A DNA stretch of 64,000 nucleotides from PALSA-600 sp963842335 (GTDB lineage: Bacteria; Actinomycetota; Thermoleophilia; Gaiellales; Gaiellaceae), in NCBI GenBank assembly GCA_963842335.1, contig CAWJGF010000006.1, forward strand, positions 20,174 to 84,173, given 5' to 3'. Below are positions 8,159 to 17,429 of this stretch, piece by piece (positions within the stretch are counted from its first letter, which is position 1; every line of letters starts with the position of its first letter). Under the pieces are notes generated by a model. The model saw nothing but the letters and a program-made list of their open reading frames with translations. It was not told where the DNA came from and did no database searches. The translations under genes were made by a program, and so were the position numbers.

Positions 8159-8752
8159 GTGACCGACCTCCTGCTTGCGCACGGCCTGATCATCCTGTTC
8201 GCCGCGGTCGCAATCGAGTCGGCGGGGGTGCCGGTCCCAGGCGAAACCGTGCTCATCGCTGCGGCGATTCTCGCGGCGCCGCCGCAGAGCCACTATTCGA
8301 TCGCGGCGGTCATCGCGGTCGCTGCCGCGGGCGCGATCATCGGCGACAACATCGGCTACTGGCTCGGGCGCCGGGGCGGCCGCGCCCTCCTCGGCCGCTG
8401 GGGGCCGGTGAAGCGGTACTCGGACAAGGCGCTCCCTCCCGCCGAGCGGTTCTTCGAGAAGCACGGTGCGAAGGCCGTGTTCCTCGGACGCTTCATCGCG
8501 TTCCTGCGGGTCACGAGCGCATGGCTTGCCGGCATCAGCCGCATGACCTGGTGGCGCTTTCTGCTGTGGAACGCTGCCGGTGGCATCCTCTGGGCCACTG
8601 CAGTCGGGTTGCTCGCCTACCAGTTCGGCAAGGCGGCGGCCGACGCGGTCAGCACGTACGGGTTGTACGCGGTCATCGCGATCGCGGTGGTCGGACTCGC
8701 CATTTACTTCGGGCTGCGGTATTGGAAGAAGCGCATGCTCAAAGACGTCTGA
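8159..8752 (+). CDS. DedA family membrane protein
   Basis: A 197-residue membrane protein of the DedA/SNARE-associated family, whose members act in undecaprenyl-phosphate or phospholipid recycling and membrane homeostasis. It contains ESAGVPVPGETVLIAAAIL near the N-terminus, GDNIGYWLGRRGGRALL, and FFEKHGAKAVFLGRF with the conserved Arg in GRFIAFLRVTSAWLAGISRM. A final membrane helix is followed by a basic tail (YWKKRMLKDV). GTG 8159 is chosen because family similarity starts there; the upstream open frame overlaps pntA1 in antisense. The next gene is convergent, 9 bp away. Confidence 0.9.
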   Translation: MTDLLLAHGLIILFAAVAIESAGVPVPGETVLIAAAILAAPPQSHYSIAAVIAVAAAGAIIGDNIGYWLGRRGGRALLGRWGPVKRYSDKALPPAERFFEKHGAKAVFLGRFIAFLRVTSAWLAGISRMTWWRFLLWNAAGGILWATAVGLLAYQFGKAAADAVSTYGLYAVIAIAVVGLAIYFGLRYWKKRMLKDV

Positions 8753-8761
8753 GCGCGCGAG

Positions 8762-9838
8762 TCAGAGCGTCTCCCACACCTCGAGCTTCGTCCGCGTCCG
8801 GCGGATCACCTCGTCCGTGAACTCCGTCGTCGAAGCGTGGCCGCCCAGGTCGGCGGTCTTCGTGCCTTGCGCTACGGATTCGAGCGACGACTCGCGGATC
8901 GCTCGACCGGCGGTGCGCCCGCGCTCGTCATCTGTCTGCGTGAGCAGAGCTGCGGCGGCCAGGATCATTGCAAGCGGATTCGCGACGTTCTTGCCGAACA
9001 GGGAGGGAGCGGTGCCGTGCGCGGCCTCGGCCATCAGCGCGGTCGGCGCGAAATCGTCCCCGTCGAAGGCGACAAGCATCGATTCCGAGCCGGCAATCGA
9101 GCCGAAGAGGGGCAGGACGAGGTCGGAGAGAATGTCACCGTCGCGGTTCAGCGCCGGAATCACGAGCGGGTCGCCCGCCGAGGCGATCAGGAGCGCGAAC
9201 GTCGCGTCGATCAACTGGGGCTCGTACGGCACGGTCGGATGCCGCGCCGCCGAGGCGTCCATCTCTTCCTTGAGCATCCCCTCGTACGTCGGAGAGACCG
9301 TGTACTTCGGCCCGCCGAACACCTTCGCGCCGACCCGCTCGGCTTCCCGGAAGGCGAACTCCGCGACGGCGCGGCAGACCGTCCGTTCGATGCGCTCGGT
9401 ACGGAACGCAACCTCGTTGTCGCCCTCGCCCTCGCGCCACTCCTTCGCACCGTAGGCGTCACCGACAGCCATGCGCACGACCGAGATGGGTGCGTGCACG
9501 CCTCCGAGCGGGGCGACCCCGGGGATGCGGCGGCCGGTGCGGACGATCACCTTGCCGCTGATCTCCTCGCGCAGGATTCGGTTCGGGGAGCCGACATCGT
9601 CTCGCTGCTCCGGCGTGACGGTTGCCCCTTTCAGCCCCAGGCCGTGCTCGCGGATCGCGGCGGCTGCCTCGTGCACGACGGCGTTCCCCGTCTCCCGGCG
9701 CCGTTCGAGCGACAGGTCAAAGCGGGGGAGCTCGATCTGAACCCCGATCACTTCGGGCGCAAGCACGCGAAGCGACTCCTCGAGCAGTTCCTGCCCGGTC
9801 TGGTCGCCCTCGAGGACGACGATCGTCTTCAGCTCCAT
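8762..9838 (-). CDS. Isocitrate/isopropylmalate dehydrogenase family protein
   Basis: A 358-residue beta-decarboxylating dehydrogenase of the IDH/IMDH family, which oxidises and decarboxylates 2-hydroxy acids with NAD(P) and Mg2+. Visible hallmarks are GDQTGQELLEESLRVL at the N-terminus, a substrate-binding region with ILREEISGKVIVRTGRRIPG, the metal-binding NRDGDILSDL, and the cofactor loop AEAAHGTAPSLFGKNVANPL. The substrate loop is not the standard SNP-type isocitrate signature, so isocitrate, isopropylmalate, homoisocitrate or tartrate are all possible. It is divergent from topoisomerase IB and has no leu or TCA genes nearby to settle its role. Confidence 0.85.
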   Translation of the reverse strand: MELKTIVVLEGDQTGQELLEESLRVLAPEVIGVQIELPRFDLSLERRRETGNAVVHEAAAAIREHGLGLKGATVTPEQRDDVGSPNRILREEISGKVIVRTGRRIPGVAPLGGVHAPISVVRMAVGDAYGAKEWREGEGDNEVAFRTERIERTVCRAVAEFAFREAERVGAKVFGGPKYTVSPTYEGMLKEEMDASAARHPTVPYEPQLIDATFALLIASAGDPLVIPALNRDGDILSDLVLPLFGSIAGSESMLVAFDGDDFAPTALMAEAAHGTAPSLFGKNVANPLAMILAAAALLTQTDDERGRTAGRAIRESSLESVAQGTKTADLGGHASTTEFTDEVIRRTRTKLEVWETL

Positions 9839-9883
9839 CGGCGGCGAAGATTAGCGGTGCCTTCCAAACGGAAAGCCATCCGT

Positions 9884-10897
9884 ATGGCAAAACGAATTGG
9901 CTGGCAGCGGACCGGGCCGAAGCGGCGGTTCCGCTATCTCGACGCGGACGGTCGCGAGATCAAAGACGAGTCGAAGCTCGAGCGCATTCACGGGCTCGTG
10001 ATCCCGCCCGCCTGGCGCGACGTCTGGATCAACCCGAGTGCCAGGGCAAAGCTCCAGGCGACGGGCGTCGACGCCGCCGGGCGCAAGCAGTACCTCTACC
10101 ACCCCGAATTCCGCGCCCGGCAGGAGGCCGCCAAGTACGCCAAGCTGATCCGCTTCGCCGAGGCGCTGCCTGCACTTCGGGAAGCGATGGCGAAGCACAT
10201 CGAACTCGAGGGCCTGCCGGAGGAGCGTGTCGCCGCGATCGCGGTCCGGCTCATCAACCTCGGCTGGTTCCGGGTCGGGACCGAGCGGTACGCAACGAGC
10301 TCGCGTACGTTTGGGATCACGACGCTTCGCAAGAGTCATGTGTCGGTGCGCGGCGCCCGCATTTCGTTCAAGTACCGCGGCAAGCACAGCATCATGCTCC
10401 GCAGCGCGATCGTCGACGCCGAACTTGCGGCCGCCATGAAGGAGCTCATCGCGCAGCCGGGCTCGCGGCTCTTTCAGTTCGAGCTCGATGGTGCCCGCTG
10501 CAATCTCGATTCGCGCCGCCTCAACGACTACATCCGCGCGAACCTCGGCGAGGAGTTCACGGCGAAGGACTTCCGCACGTGGGGCGGGACGCTCCTGGCG
10601 GCGATCGAGCTCGCCGAGCATGACCCGCCGGAGAGCGAGACGGAGGCCAAGCGCCGGGTCGCTGCGGTGATGCGCAAGGTGGGGGAGAAGCTCGGGAACA
10701 CGCCTGCGGTTGCCCGCTCCTCGTACGTCAGCCCGGCAGTCGTCGAGCAATACCTCGACGGGCGAACGATCGACGATTTCCGGCCGCGAAAACTCCGGGT
10801 CGTCGGCGCACGCGATGTCGGCCTGGACCGCGAGGAACAGGCAACATTGAGCCTGCTGCGCTCGTGGCGAATTCGCGCGGGACGCGCGGCAGCGTAA
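9884..10897 (+). CDS. DNA topoisomerase IB
   Basis: A 337-residue poxvirus-type bacterial topoisomerase IB, which relaxes supercoils by a 3'-phosphotyrosine intermediate without ATP. The N-terminal DNA-clamp domain has WQRTGPKRRFRYLDADGREI and IHGLVIPPAWRDVWI. The catalytic domain has NLGWFRVGTERYATSSRTFG, TLRKSHV, KDFRTWGGTLLAA and the nucleophile-bearing SSYVSPAVVEQYL. The length fits the family. ATG 9884 follows GGAAAG at a good spacing; GTG 9857 in frame would add nine residues. It is divergent from the dehydrogenase gene and lies upstream of a repair gene block. Confidence 0.92.
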   Translation: MAKRIGWQRTGPKRRFRYLDADGREIKDESKLERIHGLVIPPAWRDVWINPSARAKLQATGVDAAGRKQYLYHPEFRARQEAAKYAKLIRFAEALPALREAMAKHIELEGLPEERVAAIAVRLINLGWFRVGTERYATSSRTFGITTLRKSHVSVRGARISFKYRGKHSIMLRSAIVDAELAAAMKELIAQPGSRLFQFELDGARCNLDSRRLNDYIRANLGEEFTAKDFRTWGGTLLAAIELAEHDPPESETEAKRRVAAVMRKVGEKLGNTPAVARSSYVSPAVVEQYLDGRTIDDFRPRKLRVVGARDVGLDREEQATLSLLRSWRIRAGRAAA

Positions 10898-10930
10898 ACT
10901 GGCGCTGACAATCCGTCTCGGGAGGCGAAA

Positions 10931-11134
10931 TTGGCTCGGAAAACCATTCTGGTTTGTGACAAGTGCGGGAAGGAAGTCGACGAGTCGCGCGGCGCGACAC
11001 TTCGTGTCACATATGTCGACGCCCGCCGCGGCTCGAAAGTCGCAGACCTTTGCGACGACTGCGCCGGTGGAATGCCGGGCCGCGCTGCGGCACGTCGCGG
11101 GCGCCGACCCAAGACAGCCGCAGAGAGCGGATAA
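10931..11134 (+). CDS. Small zinc-ribbon-like protein
   Basis: A 67-residue basic protein with two CxxC pairs, VCDKCGKEVD near the start and LCDDCAGGMPG in the middle, which could bind one zinc ion. The C-terminal 20 residues are rich in Arg, Lys and Ala. The start is TTG 10931, supported by a strong GGGAGG ribosome-binding site 7 nt upstream. I do not recognise a named family with certainty; the pattern recalls short actinobacterial proteins with an Lsr2-like or zinc-finger DNA-binding look. Its place between topoisomerase IB and the AddAB-type genes suggests a DNA-linked role, but that is inference. Confidence 0.75.
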   Translation: MARKTILVCDKCGKEVDESRGATLRVTYVDARRGSKVADLCDDCAGGMPGRAAARRGRRPKTAAESG

Positions 11135-11185
11135 CCATCGGAAGCGGCTGCGGGAACCGTCCTGCGGCCGCTCTACGATGGGAAG

Positions 11186-14104
11186 GTGGGACTGAGCCTC
11201 CTCGCGGGGCCTGCAAACGCGGGCAAAGTCGCGCTCCTGCTGGAGCGCTATCTGGCGCGTCTCGAGGACGACCCGTATCTGATCGTGCCGAACGCATCGG
11301 ACGTCGACCGTGTCGAGCGCGACCTGCTCGCCCGTTGCGGCTGCCTCTTCAGCGGCTCGATCGGCACCTTCGACGACCTGTTCAGGACACTCGTTCGCGG
11401 CGATCCGGACGGGCGTTCCGTCGCGACCGACGCCCAGCGTGCGCTGATCGTGCGGCGCGCACTCGCTGCGGCGTCCCTGAACGGGCTCGCCCGCTCGGCG
11501 CGTACCGGCGGATTCGCCGACACTCTGCTCGCGACGCTCGGCGAGCTCGAGTCGGGGCTGATCGATCCGACTGACCTGCAAGGCGATCTTGCGGGGCTGT
11601 ACGGCGCCTACCGGGCCGAGCTCGACCGCCTCGGGCTCTGGGATCGCGACCTCTTGCGCCGCCGGGCCGCCGAGCGGATCCAGTCGGAGCTCGATGCGTG
11701 GCACGGCGAGCCGGTGTTCGCCTACGGCTTCGAGGATCTGACGGGCGCCGAGTGGACGCTTCTCGAGGCGCTCTCGGGTCGCACCGAGGTGCAGGTATCG
11801 CTGCCCTACGAGCCCGCGCGAGTCGCGTTCGCGTCCCTCCGCCGCACAGCCGACGACCTGTCAGCGCTCGCGGACGGCCGCATCGAAGAGCTCGCTCCAC
11901 GGTCCGCCGAATACGCGCACCCCGCGCTCGCGCATCTCGAGCGCGTCCTGTTCGACGAGGCGCCTCCTCCGCCACCGGAGCTCGACCAGGCGGTGCGCTT
12001 CTTCGAAGGCGCAGGTGCCCGCGGCACGCTCGAGCTCGTAGGCGAGGAGTTGTTGTCGTTGATTCGCGGCGGCGTCGCGCCCGACCAGATCGCGCTCGTC
12101 GCACCGTCGGTCGAGCAGTGGCGCGCGCCGCTCGAGACCGTGCTCGGCGGCCTCGGCATTCCGTACGCCGTCGAGTCGCGGGTTCGTCTCGGCGGCACGC
12201 CGTTCGGTCATGCGCTGCTTCAGTTCCTGCGATACGCGTGGCTCGACGGCGGCCGTCGCGAGCTGTTCACGTTCCTGCGTTCGCCGTACTCGGGCATCGG
12301 GCGTGCGGCGGTCGACTACGTCGAAGGCCGGCTCCGCGGCCGCGCGATCGCTTCGCCGAGTCGCGTCGAGGAGGAGACCGAAAAGCTCCGTGAAGCGCCC
12401 GTGCCGATGCTCGCCGAGCTGCGCGCCGTCGAAGCGCCGGTCGACGGCGTACGGACACTGATTCGCTCGATGCTGCGTGCCGCGTACGGGACGGAGGCGC
12501 CGCCGGCCGGCGAGACCTCGCGGCTCGACCTGCGCTCCTACGATGCCGCGCTGCGCCTGCTCGACGAACTCGACGGCTTCGCCGCGCTCGGTGAGCCGGT
12601 TGGCCGCGACGACCTCATCTCGGGGCTCGAGCGGGCCGAGGTGCGGCTGGGGGCGGCGCACGAGGCGGGCCGGGTCGCCGTGCTCGACCTGCTGCGTGCC
12701 CGCACCCGCCGCTTCGAGGTGGTCTTCCTGCTGGGCCTCGAGGAGGGATCGCTGCCGCGGCGCACGCGCGTCTCGCCGTTCCTCGACGACGACGCCCGCC
12801 GCGCGCTCGGCGGCCGGCTCGAGCGTCCCGACCAGGTCAGCCGCGACCGCTACCTCTTCTACACGGCGTGTACGCGGGCCACGCGGCGCCTGTATCTCGT
12901 CCGCGAGGCGGCAACCGACGACGGCGCACCGCGCGAGCCGAGCCCGTTCTGGGAGGAGGTCGCCGCCGTTTTCGACGATCAGGACGTCAGTCGCGCAACC
13001 GCCCGCCGGCCGCTGTCGGCGCTCACCTGGGCGCTCGACTCGGCACCCTCCGAACGCGAGCGCGTTCGTGCACTCGCACGGCTCTCCGTGGACGAGCTCG
13101 ATGCCGCCCGCGCCCTCGCAGACGCAAACGACTGGCAGCGCCGGCTTGCGCGCGCCCGCGGGGCGTTCAAGCGCGAGACGAGGCTCACGAACCCGGCGCT
13201 GCTCGACTGGCTCGGGACGAAGACCACGTTCGGCGTGACTGAGCTCGAGCGCTACGCGGATTGCTCGTCGGCGTGGCTGCACGAGCGGATCGTCTCGCCG
13301 CGCACGATCGATGCCGAGGTCGACCCGATGCTGCGCGGGTCGGTCGCGCACAGCACACTGCACAAGTTCTACGCCGGCCTGCCGAAGGAGCTCGGGCACG
13401 ACCGCGTCACGCCCGAGAATCTCGAGGCGGCGGTCGGCTTCCTGCGCCGCTGTCTCGACGACGCGATGCGAGGCGGGGTCAGGCTCGACCTCACCGACCT
13501 TCAGGAAGCCGAGCTCGACGAGAGCCTCTGGCGCGACCTGGAGGCGTTCGTGCGTGACGAGGCGGCCTCACCGCTGCAGCTCCTGCCACGGCGCTTCGAG
13601 CTGTCGTTCGGCTCCGACCGTTCCGCGCCCGAGCTGCAACGCGGCCTGCATCTCGGCGACAACCTCTATCTCAGCGGAAAGATCGACCGCATCGACGTCG
13701 ATCCGTACAGCGCGCGTGGGATCGTGCAGGACTACAAGTCGGGCCGCACCGTCCACTCGGCAAAGCAGATCGACGACGAGCTGAAGCTGCAAGTCCCGCT
13801 CTATATGCTCGTGCTGCGCGATCTTGTCGGCATCGAGCCGCTCGGCGGGGTCTATCGGGCGCTCGCGGGCTCGCGCGCCTCACGGGGCTTGCTGCACGCT
13901 GGCGCGGCCGAGGATCTGCCCGGCTTCACGAAGGGCGACTACCTGCCCGCCGACGAGTTCTGGTCACTCGTGGAGACCTCGCGCACGCGCGCGCACGACT
14001 ACGCGACGCGCATTCGTGCCGGCGACGTGCGCCACGACCCGAAGGGCGGCACGTGCCCGACGTGGTGCGACCTCTGGACGATGTGCCGCGTGGAGCGCCC
14101 GTGA
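11186..14104 (+). CDS. addB: AddB-like PD-(D/E)XK nuclease/helicase subunit
   Basis: A 972-residue AddB/RexB-like subunit of a double-strand-break processing helicase-nuclease that feeds RecA recombination. The N-terminus has a degenerate Walker A, LLAGPANAGKVALLLERY, and the middle has inactive-helicase remnants (FEVVFLLGLEEGSLPRR, YTACTRATRRLYLVREA). The C-terminal nuclease has KIDRIDVDPYSARGIVQDYK, with the PD-(D/E)XK Asp and Asp-x-Lys, then QVPLYML. Cysteines in YADCSSAWLHE and in the final CPTWCDLWTMC have the spacing of the iron-sulfur staple of AddB. GTG 11186 starts the Walker region. Its stop overlaps the start of the AddA-like gene by GTGA, so they are one operon and probably one complex. 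Confidence 0.85.
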   Translation: MGLSLLAGPANAGKVALLLERYLARLEDDPYLIVPNASDVDRVERDLLARCGCLFSGSIGTFDDLFRTLVRGDPDGRSVATDAQRALIVRRALAAASLNGLARSARTGGFADTLLATLGELESGLIDPTDLQGDLAGLYGAYRAELDRLGLWDRDLLRRRAAERIQSELDAWHGEPVFAYGFEDLTGAEWTLLEALSGRTEVQVSLPYEPARVAFASLRRTADDLSALADGRIEELAPRSAEYAHPALAHLERVLFDEAPPPPPELDQAVRFFEGAGARGTLELVGEELLSLIRGGVAPDQIALVAPSVEQWRAPLETVLGGLGIPYAVESRVRLGGTPFGHALLQFLRYAWLDGGRRELFTFLRSPYSGIGRAAVDYVEGRLRGRAIASPSRVEEETEKLREAPVPMLAELRAVEAPVDGVRTLIRSMLRAAYGTEAPPAGETSRLDLRSYDAALRLLDELDGFAALGEPVGRDDLISGLERAEVRLGAAHEAGRVAVLDLLRARTRRFEVVFLLGLEEGSLPRRTRVSPFLDDDARRALGGRLERPDQVSRDRYLFYTACTRATRRLYLVREAATDDGAPREPSPFWEEVAAVFDDQDVSRATARRPLSALTWALDSAPSERERVRALARLSVDELDAARALADANDWQRRLARARGAFKRETRLTNPALLDWLGTKTTFGVTELERYADCSSAWLHERIVSPRTIDAEVDPMLRGSVAHSTLHKFYAGLPKELGHDRVTPENLEAAVGFLRRCLDDAMRGGVRLDLTDLQEAELDESLWRDLEAFVRDEAASPLQLLPRRFELSFGSDRSAPELQRGLHLGDNLYLSGKIDRIDVDPYSARGIVQDYKSGRTVHSAKQIDDELKLQVPLYMLVLRDLVGIEPLGGVYRALAGSRASRGLLHAGAAEDLPGFTKGDYLPADEFWSLVETSRTRAHDYATRIRAGDVRHDPKGGTCPTWCDLWTMCRVERP

Positions 14105-17100
14105 ACGACCAGCAGCGGGCCGCCGTCGAGGCAACCGGCGAGGTGTTCGTGTCGGCCGGAGCCGGCACCGGCAAGACGACCGTGCTCGTCGAGCGCTTCG
14201 TGCGAGCAGTGTGCGAGCAGGGCCTCGACGTCGAGTCGGTCCTCGTCATCACCTACACCCGCAAGGCGGCGGGCGAGCTGCGCGCACGCATCCGTGCAGC
14301 GCTGCACGCCCGCGGCCGTCACGACCTCGCCCGGCGGCTCGACGGCGCTTGGATCTCCACGATTCACGGCTTCTGCTCGCGCCTGCTGCGCACACATCCG
14401 TTCTCGGTCGGGATCGACCCGCGCTTCCGCGAGCTCGACGACGAGCACGGCGCCGTGATTCGGGGCGAGGCGTTCGAGCGCGCCCTCGCGTCGTTCTGCG
14501 CCTCGCGTGACTCCGAGCGGCTGCGCCTGCTCGCCACCTACGGTGCGAGCGGTCTCCGGCGGATGCTCACGGGGGTCTACGAGACGCTCCGCTCCGCCGG
14601 CCGCGACCTGAAGCTCGACCTGGGCGAGCAGGCAGGCGTGCCCGAGCGGCTCGTCGAGTTGCAGGCGGCCGCGCAGATTCTCGCCACCGACCCGGATGCG
14701 ACCGAGAACCAGCTCGCCTCGGCGAACGCCGCGCTCGCGCTCGGCGCGAACCCGGAGCAGCTGCTCGACCTGCAGCTCCCCGCCAACGGCGACCGCGCGG
14801 TCGAGTTCCGCGCGGCGCGCGATCGCCTTCAGCAGGCCGCGCTCGAGGAGCTTGCCGCGCGCGACAGCGAGCTCTTGCAGGAGCTGCTCGACCTGTTCGC
14901 AGCCGAATACGCGGCAGCGAAGCAGCGCGAGTCGGCGCTCGACTTCGAAGACCTCCAGCTGCTCGCCCGTGACCTCCTGCTTGACGACCCGACCGTTCGC
15001 GAGACGGAACAGCTGCGCTTCCGCGCGATCATGGTCGACGAGTTCCAGGACACGAACCGCCTGCAATGCGACGTCGTTGATCTGCTCCGCGCTGGGCCGG
15101 GCGCACCGGACGTCTTTTTTGTCGGTGATGAGTTCCAGTCGATCTACGGGTTCCGGCACGCCGACGTGGCCGTGTTCCGCGACCGGCGCGAGTCGGCCGC
15201 GCAGCGGCTGCCGCTCGCGCGGAACTACCGCTCGCGGCCCGAGGTGCTCGCAGCGGTCAACCACCTGTTCGGCGAGGAGTTCGGCGACGGCTATCAGCAG
15301 CTCGCTGCCTCGGGTGAGTTCGCCGACCCGGTGTTCGGACATCCCGTCGAGCTGCTCGTCAGCGACAAGCGCACCTACCGCGAGGCTGGAGCGAACTGGC
15401 GCGAGGGCGAGGCGCAGGCGATCGCGCGACGCGTCGACGATCTCGTGCAGAGCGGCACGGCAGCTCCGGGCGAGATCGTGCTGCTCTTCGCGGCTGGTAC
15501 CGATGCAGAGCGCTACGAGTCGGCGTTGCGCGAGCGCGGGCTGCCGACGTACCGGGCCACCGGTCGCGGGTATTTCGGCCAACAGCAGGTCGTCGACCTG
15601 CTCGCCTACCTGCGCCTTCTGCACAATCGCTACGACGACGAGGCACTCGCAACCGTGCTCGCGTCGCCATTCGTCGGCGTCTCGAACGACGCGCTCGTCC
15701 TCATTCGCCGGCACGCAGGTCGCCGCCCACTGTTCACAGGAATCGAGCGCTCACTGCCCGACCCCCTTTCCGAGGCCGACGAGCGGCTGATCCGAGCGTT
15801 CAAGCAGCGCTATGAGCGGCTGGCCGCCGCGTCGGCACGCCTCGCGCTCGAGCGGCTCTGCGAAGAGATCGTCTCGGCGCACGACTACGACCTCGCAGTG
15901 CTCGCGCAATGGGACGGCAAACGTCGCTACGCGAACCTGCGCAAGCTGATGCGGCTGGCGCGGTCGTACGAGGAACTGCGTGGGGCGGACATCGAGGGGT
16001 TCGTCCGCTTCATCCGCGACCAGCAGACCGTTGGCGCCTCGCAACTCGAAGCCGTCTCCGAGGAGGAAGGCGCCGACGCCGTGCGACTGCTGACGATCCA
16101 CGCGGCCAAGGGCCTCGAGTTCAAGGTTGTGATCGTCGCTGATGCGGGCCGTGACATGGCGGGCGCACCGTCGACCGACGAGATCCTCGTCGCCACCGAC
16201 GGCAGTTTCGGGTTCCGCGTCATCGATCCGTCCTCCGGCAAACGGAAGGGTGTCTTCAAGTACGAGGACGTGCGCGAAGCCGAGAAGCGTGACGACCGGG
16301 CCGAACGGCTACGTCTCTACTACGTGGCGATGACGCGTGCGATCGACCGCCTGATCGTGTCGGGTGCGATCGACCCCGACCGCGCCCAGGATCGCGAGAC
16401 ACCGATCGGCTGGGTGCTCGGACGCCTCGGCGCCGAGGCCGACGTCCAGCGGGCCGCCGCAGCGCCGGTCGAGCTGGAGCGCGGTGAGGCGCGCTTCGTT
16501 CTCGCCGTCGACCGCTGGGCCCCTCGCGTCGACCCCGTCGAGCCGCTGGCGATCGACGACGCCGGTCAGCTTGCGCTCTTCGCTGAGCTGCCGACCGAGC
16601 CGGCGCCGCGCGGCTACCGGCTGCCCGAGCTCGTGCCGCTCCCCGTTCCGCCGCTGCACCGTGTCCGCCGGCTCTCGTACTCCGCGCTCGCGCTGTTCGA
16701 GCGCTGCTCGTACCGCTACTACGTCGAGCGAGTCGCAGGCCTACGCGAGGAGCGCGGTACGGTGCCGGGCGCGAAGGGCCTGAAGGCGACCGAGGTCGGG
16801 GATGCGGTGCACCGGTTGCTCGAGCTGGTCGACCTTGCGGCACCCGCGCCGGTCGACACCGAGATCGTGCGCAGCTGGTACCCCGCGGTCGGTGACGAGG
16901 AGCTCGCTCGCATCTCTTCCTTCGTCGATTCGTACTGCCACTCTGAGCTCGCGGCACGGATTGCCAGCCTTCCCGGTGCTCAGCCCGAGCGTCCGTTCGC
17001 GTTCGAGCATGACGGGGTGCTGCTCCATGGGCGCTTGGATGTGCTCTGGCGCGACGGCGTGCGAGCGCTCGTCCTCGACTACAAGACGAACTCACTCGCC

Positions 17101-17424
17101 GAAGGATCGCCCGAGGAGATCATCGAAAGCGACTATCGGCTGCAGCGGCTCGTCTACGCGCTCGCGTGCTTCCGCGCAGGCGCCGACGAGGTCGAGGTCG
17201 TCTACCACTTCCTCGAGCGGCCGGACGCGGTGGTGGCCACCCCGTTCATCCGCGAGGAGCTGCCGTTCCTCGAAGCCGAGCTGTCGGCGGCGATCGCACG
17301 CATCGATGCCGGAGAGTTCGTACCGGCCCCGAGCGACTTCACGTGCAGTGGTTGCCCGGCGCTCGATCTCGTGTGTGCGGGGCCTAAGCTGCGCCAGGCG
17401 CCGGCCCGGCTCGTCGCGGTCTAG
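14101..17424 (+). CDS. addA: AddA-like UvrD/Rep helicase-nuclease
   Basis: A 1107-residue superfamily 1A helicase with a C-terminal nuclease, the partner of the preceding AddB-like protein. Walker A is FVSAGAGTGKTTVLVERFVR near residue 20. Walker B is AIMVDEFQDTN, followed by FFVGDEFQSIYGFRHAD, ARNYRSRPE, TIHAAKGLEFKVVIVAD and YVAMTRAIDRLIVSG. The nuclease domain has LHGRLDVLWRDGVRALVLDY then KTNS, and the extreme C-terminus has a CSGCPALDLVC cysteine cluster. GTG 14101 overlaps the addB stop, so translation is coupled. The longer frame from 14053 would duplicate addB coding sequence and is less likely. Endonuclease III follows after 5 bp. Confidence 0.9.
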   Translation: MNDQQRAAVEATGEVFVSAGAGTGKTTVLVERFVRAVCEQGLDVESVLVITYTRKAAGELRARIRAALHARGRHDLARRLDGAWISTIHGFCSRLLRTHPFSVGIDPRFRELDDEHGAVIRGEAFERALASFCASRDSERLRLLATYGASGLRRMLTGVYETLRSAGRDLKLDLGEQAGVPERLVELQAAAQILATDPDATENQLASANAALALGANPEQLLDLQLPANGDRAVEFRAARDRLQQAALEELAARDSELLQELLDLFAAEYAAAKQRESALDFEDLQLLARDLLLDDPTVRETEQLRFRAIMVDEFQDTNRLQCDVVDLLRAGPGAPDVFFVGDEFQSIYGFRHADVAVFRDRRESAAQRLPLARNYRSRPEVLAAVNHLFGEEFGDGYQQLAASGEFADPVFGHPVELLVSDKRTYREAGANWREGEAQAIARRVDDLVQSGTAAPGEIVLLFAAGTDAERYESALRERGLPTYRATGRGYFGQQQVVDLLAYLRLLHNRYDDEALATVLASPFVGVSNDALVLIRRHAGRRPLFTGIERSLPDPLSEADERLIRAFKQRYERLAAASARLALERLCEEIVSAHDYDLAVLAQWDGKRRYANLRKLMRLARSYEELRGADIEGFVRFIRDQQTVGASQLEAVSEEEGADAVRLLTIHAAKGLEFKVVIVADAGRDMAGAPSTDEILVATDGSFGFRVIDPSSGKRKGVFKYEDVREAEKRDDRAERLRLYYVAMTRAIDRLIVSGAIDPDRAQDRETPIGWVLGRLGAEADVQRAAAAPVELERGEARFVLAVDRWAPRVDPVEPLAIDDAGQLALFAELPTEPAPRGYRLPELVPLPVPPLHRVRRLSYSALALFERCSYRYYVERVAGLREERGTVPGAKGLKATEVGDAVHRLLELVDLAAPAPVDTEIVRSWYPAVGDEELARISSFVDSYCHSELAARIASLPGAQPERPFAFEHDGVLLHGRLDVLWRDGVRALVLDYKTNSLAEGSPEEIIESDYRLQRLVYALACFRAGADEVEVVYHFLERPDAVVATPFIREELPFLEAELSAAIARIDAGEFVPAPSDFTCSGCPALDLVCAGPKLRQAPARLVAV

Positions 17425-17429
17425 AAGCC

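Noticed and set aside
9851..11704. A 617-codon minus-strand frame opposite topoisomerase IB, the zinc-ribbon gene and the start of addB
   Set aside because: It spans three well-supported plus-strand genes and has no recognisable domain, so it is a shadow frame.
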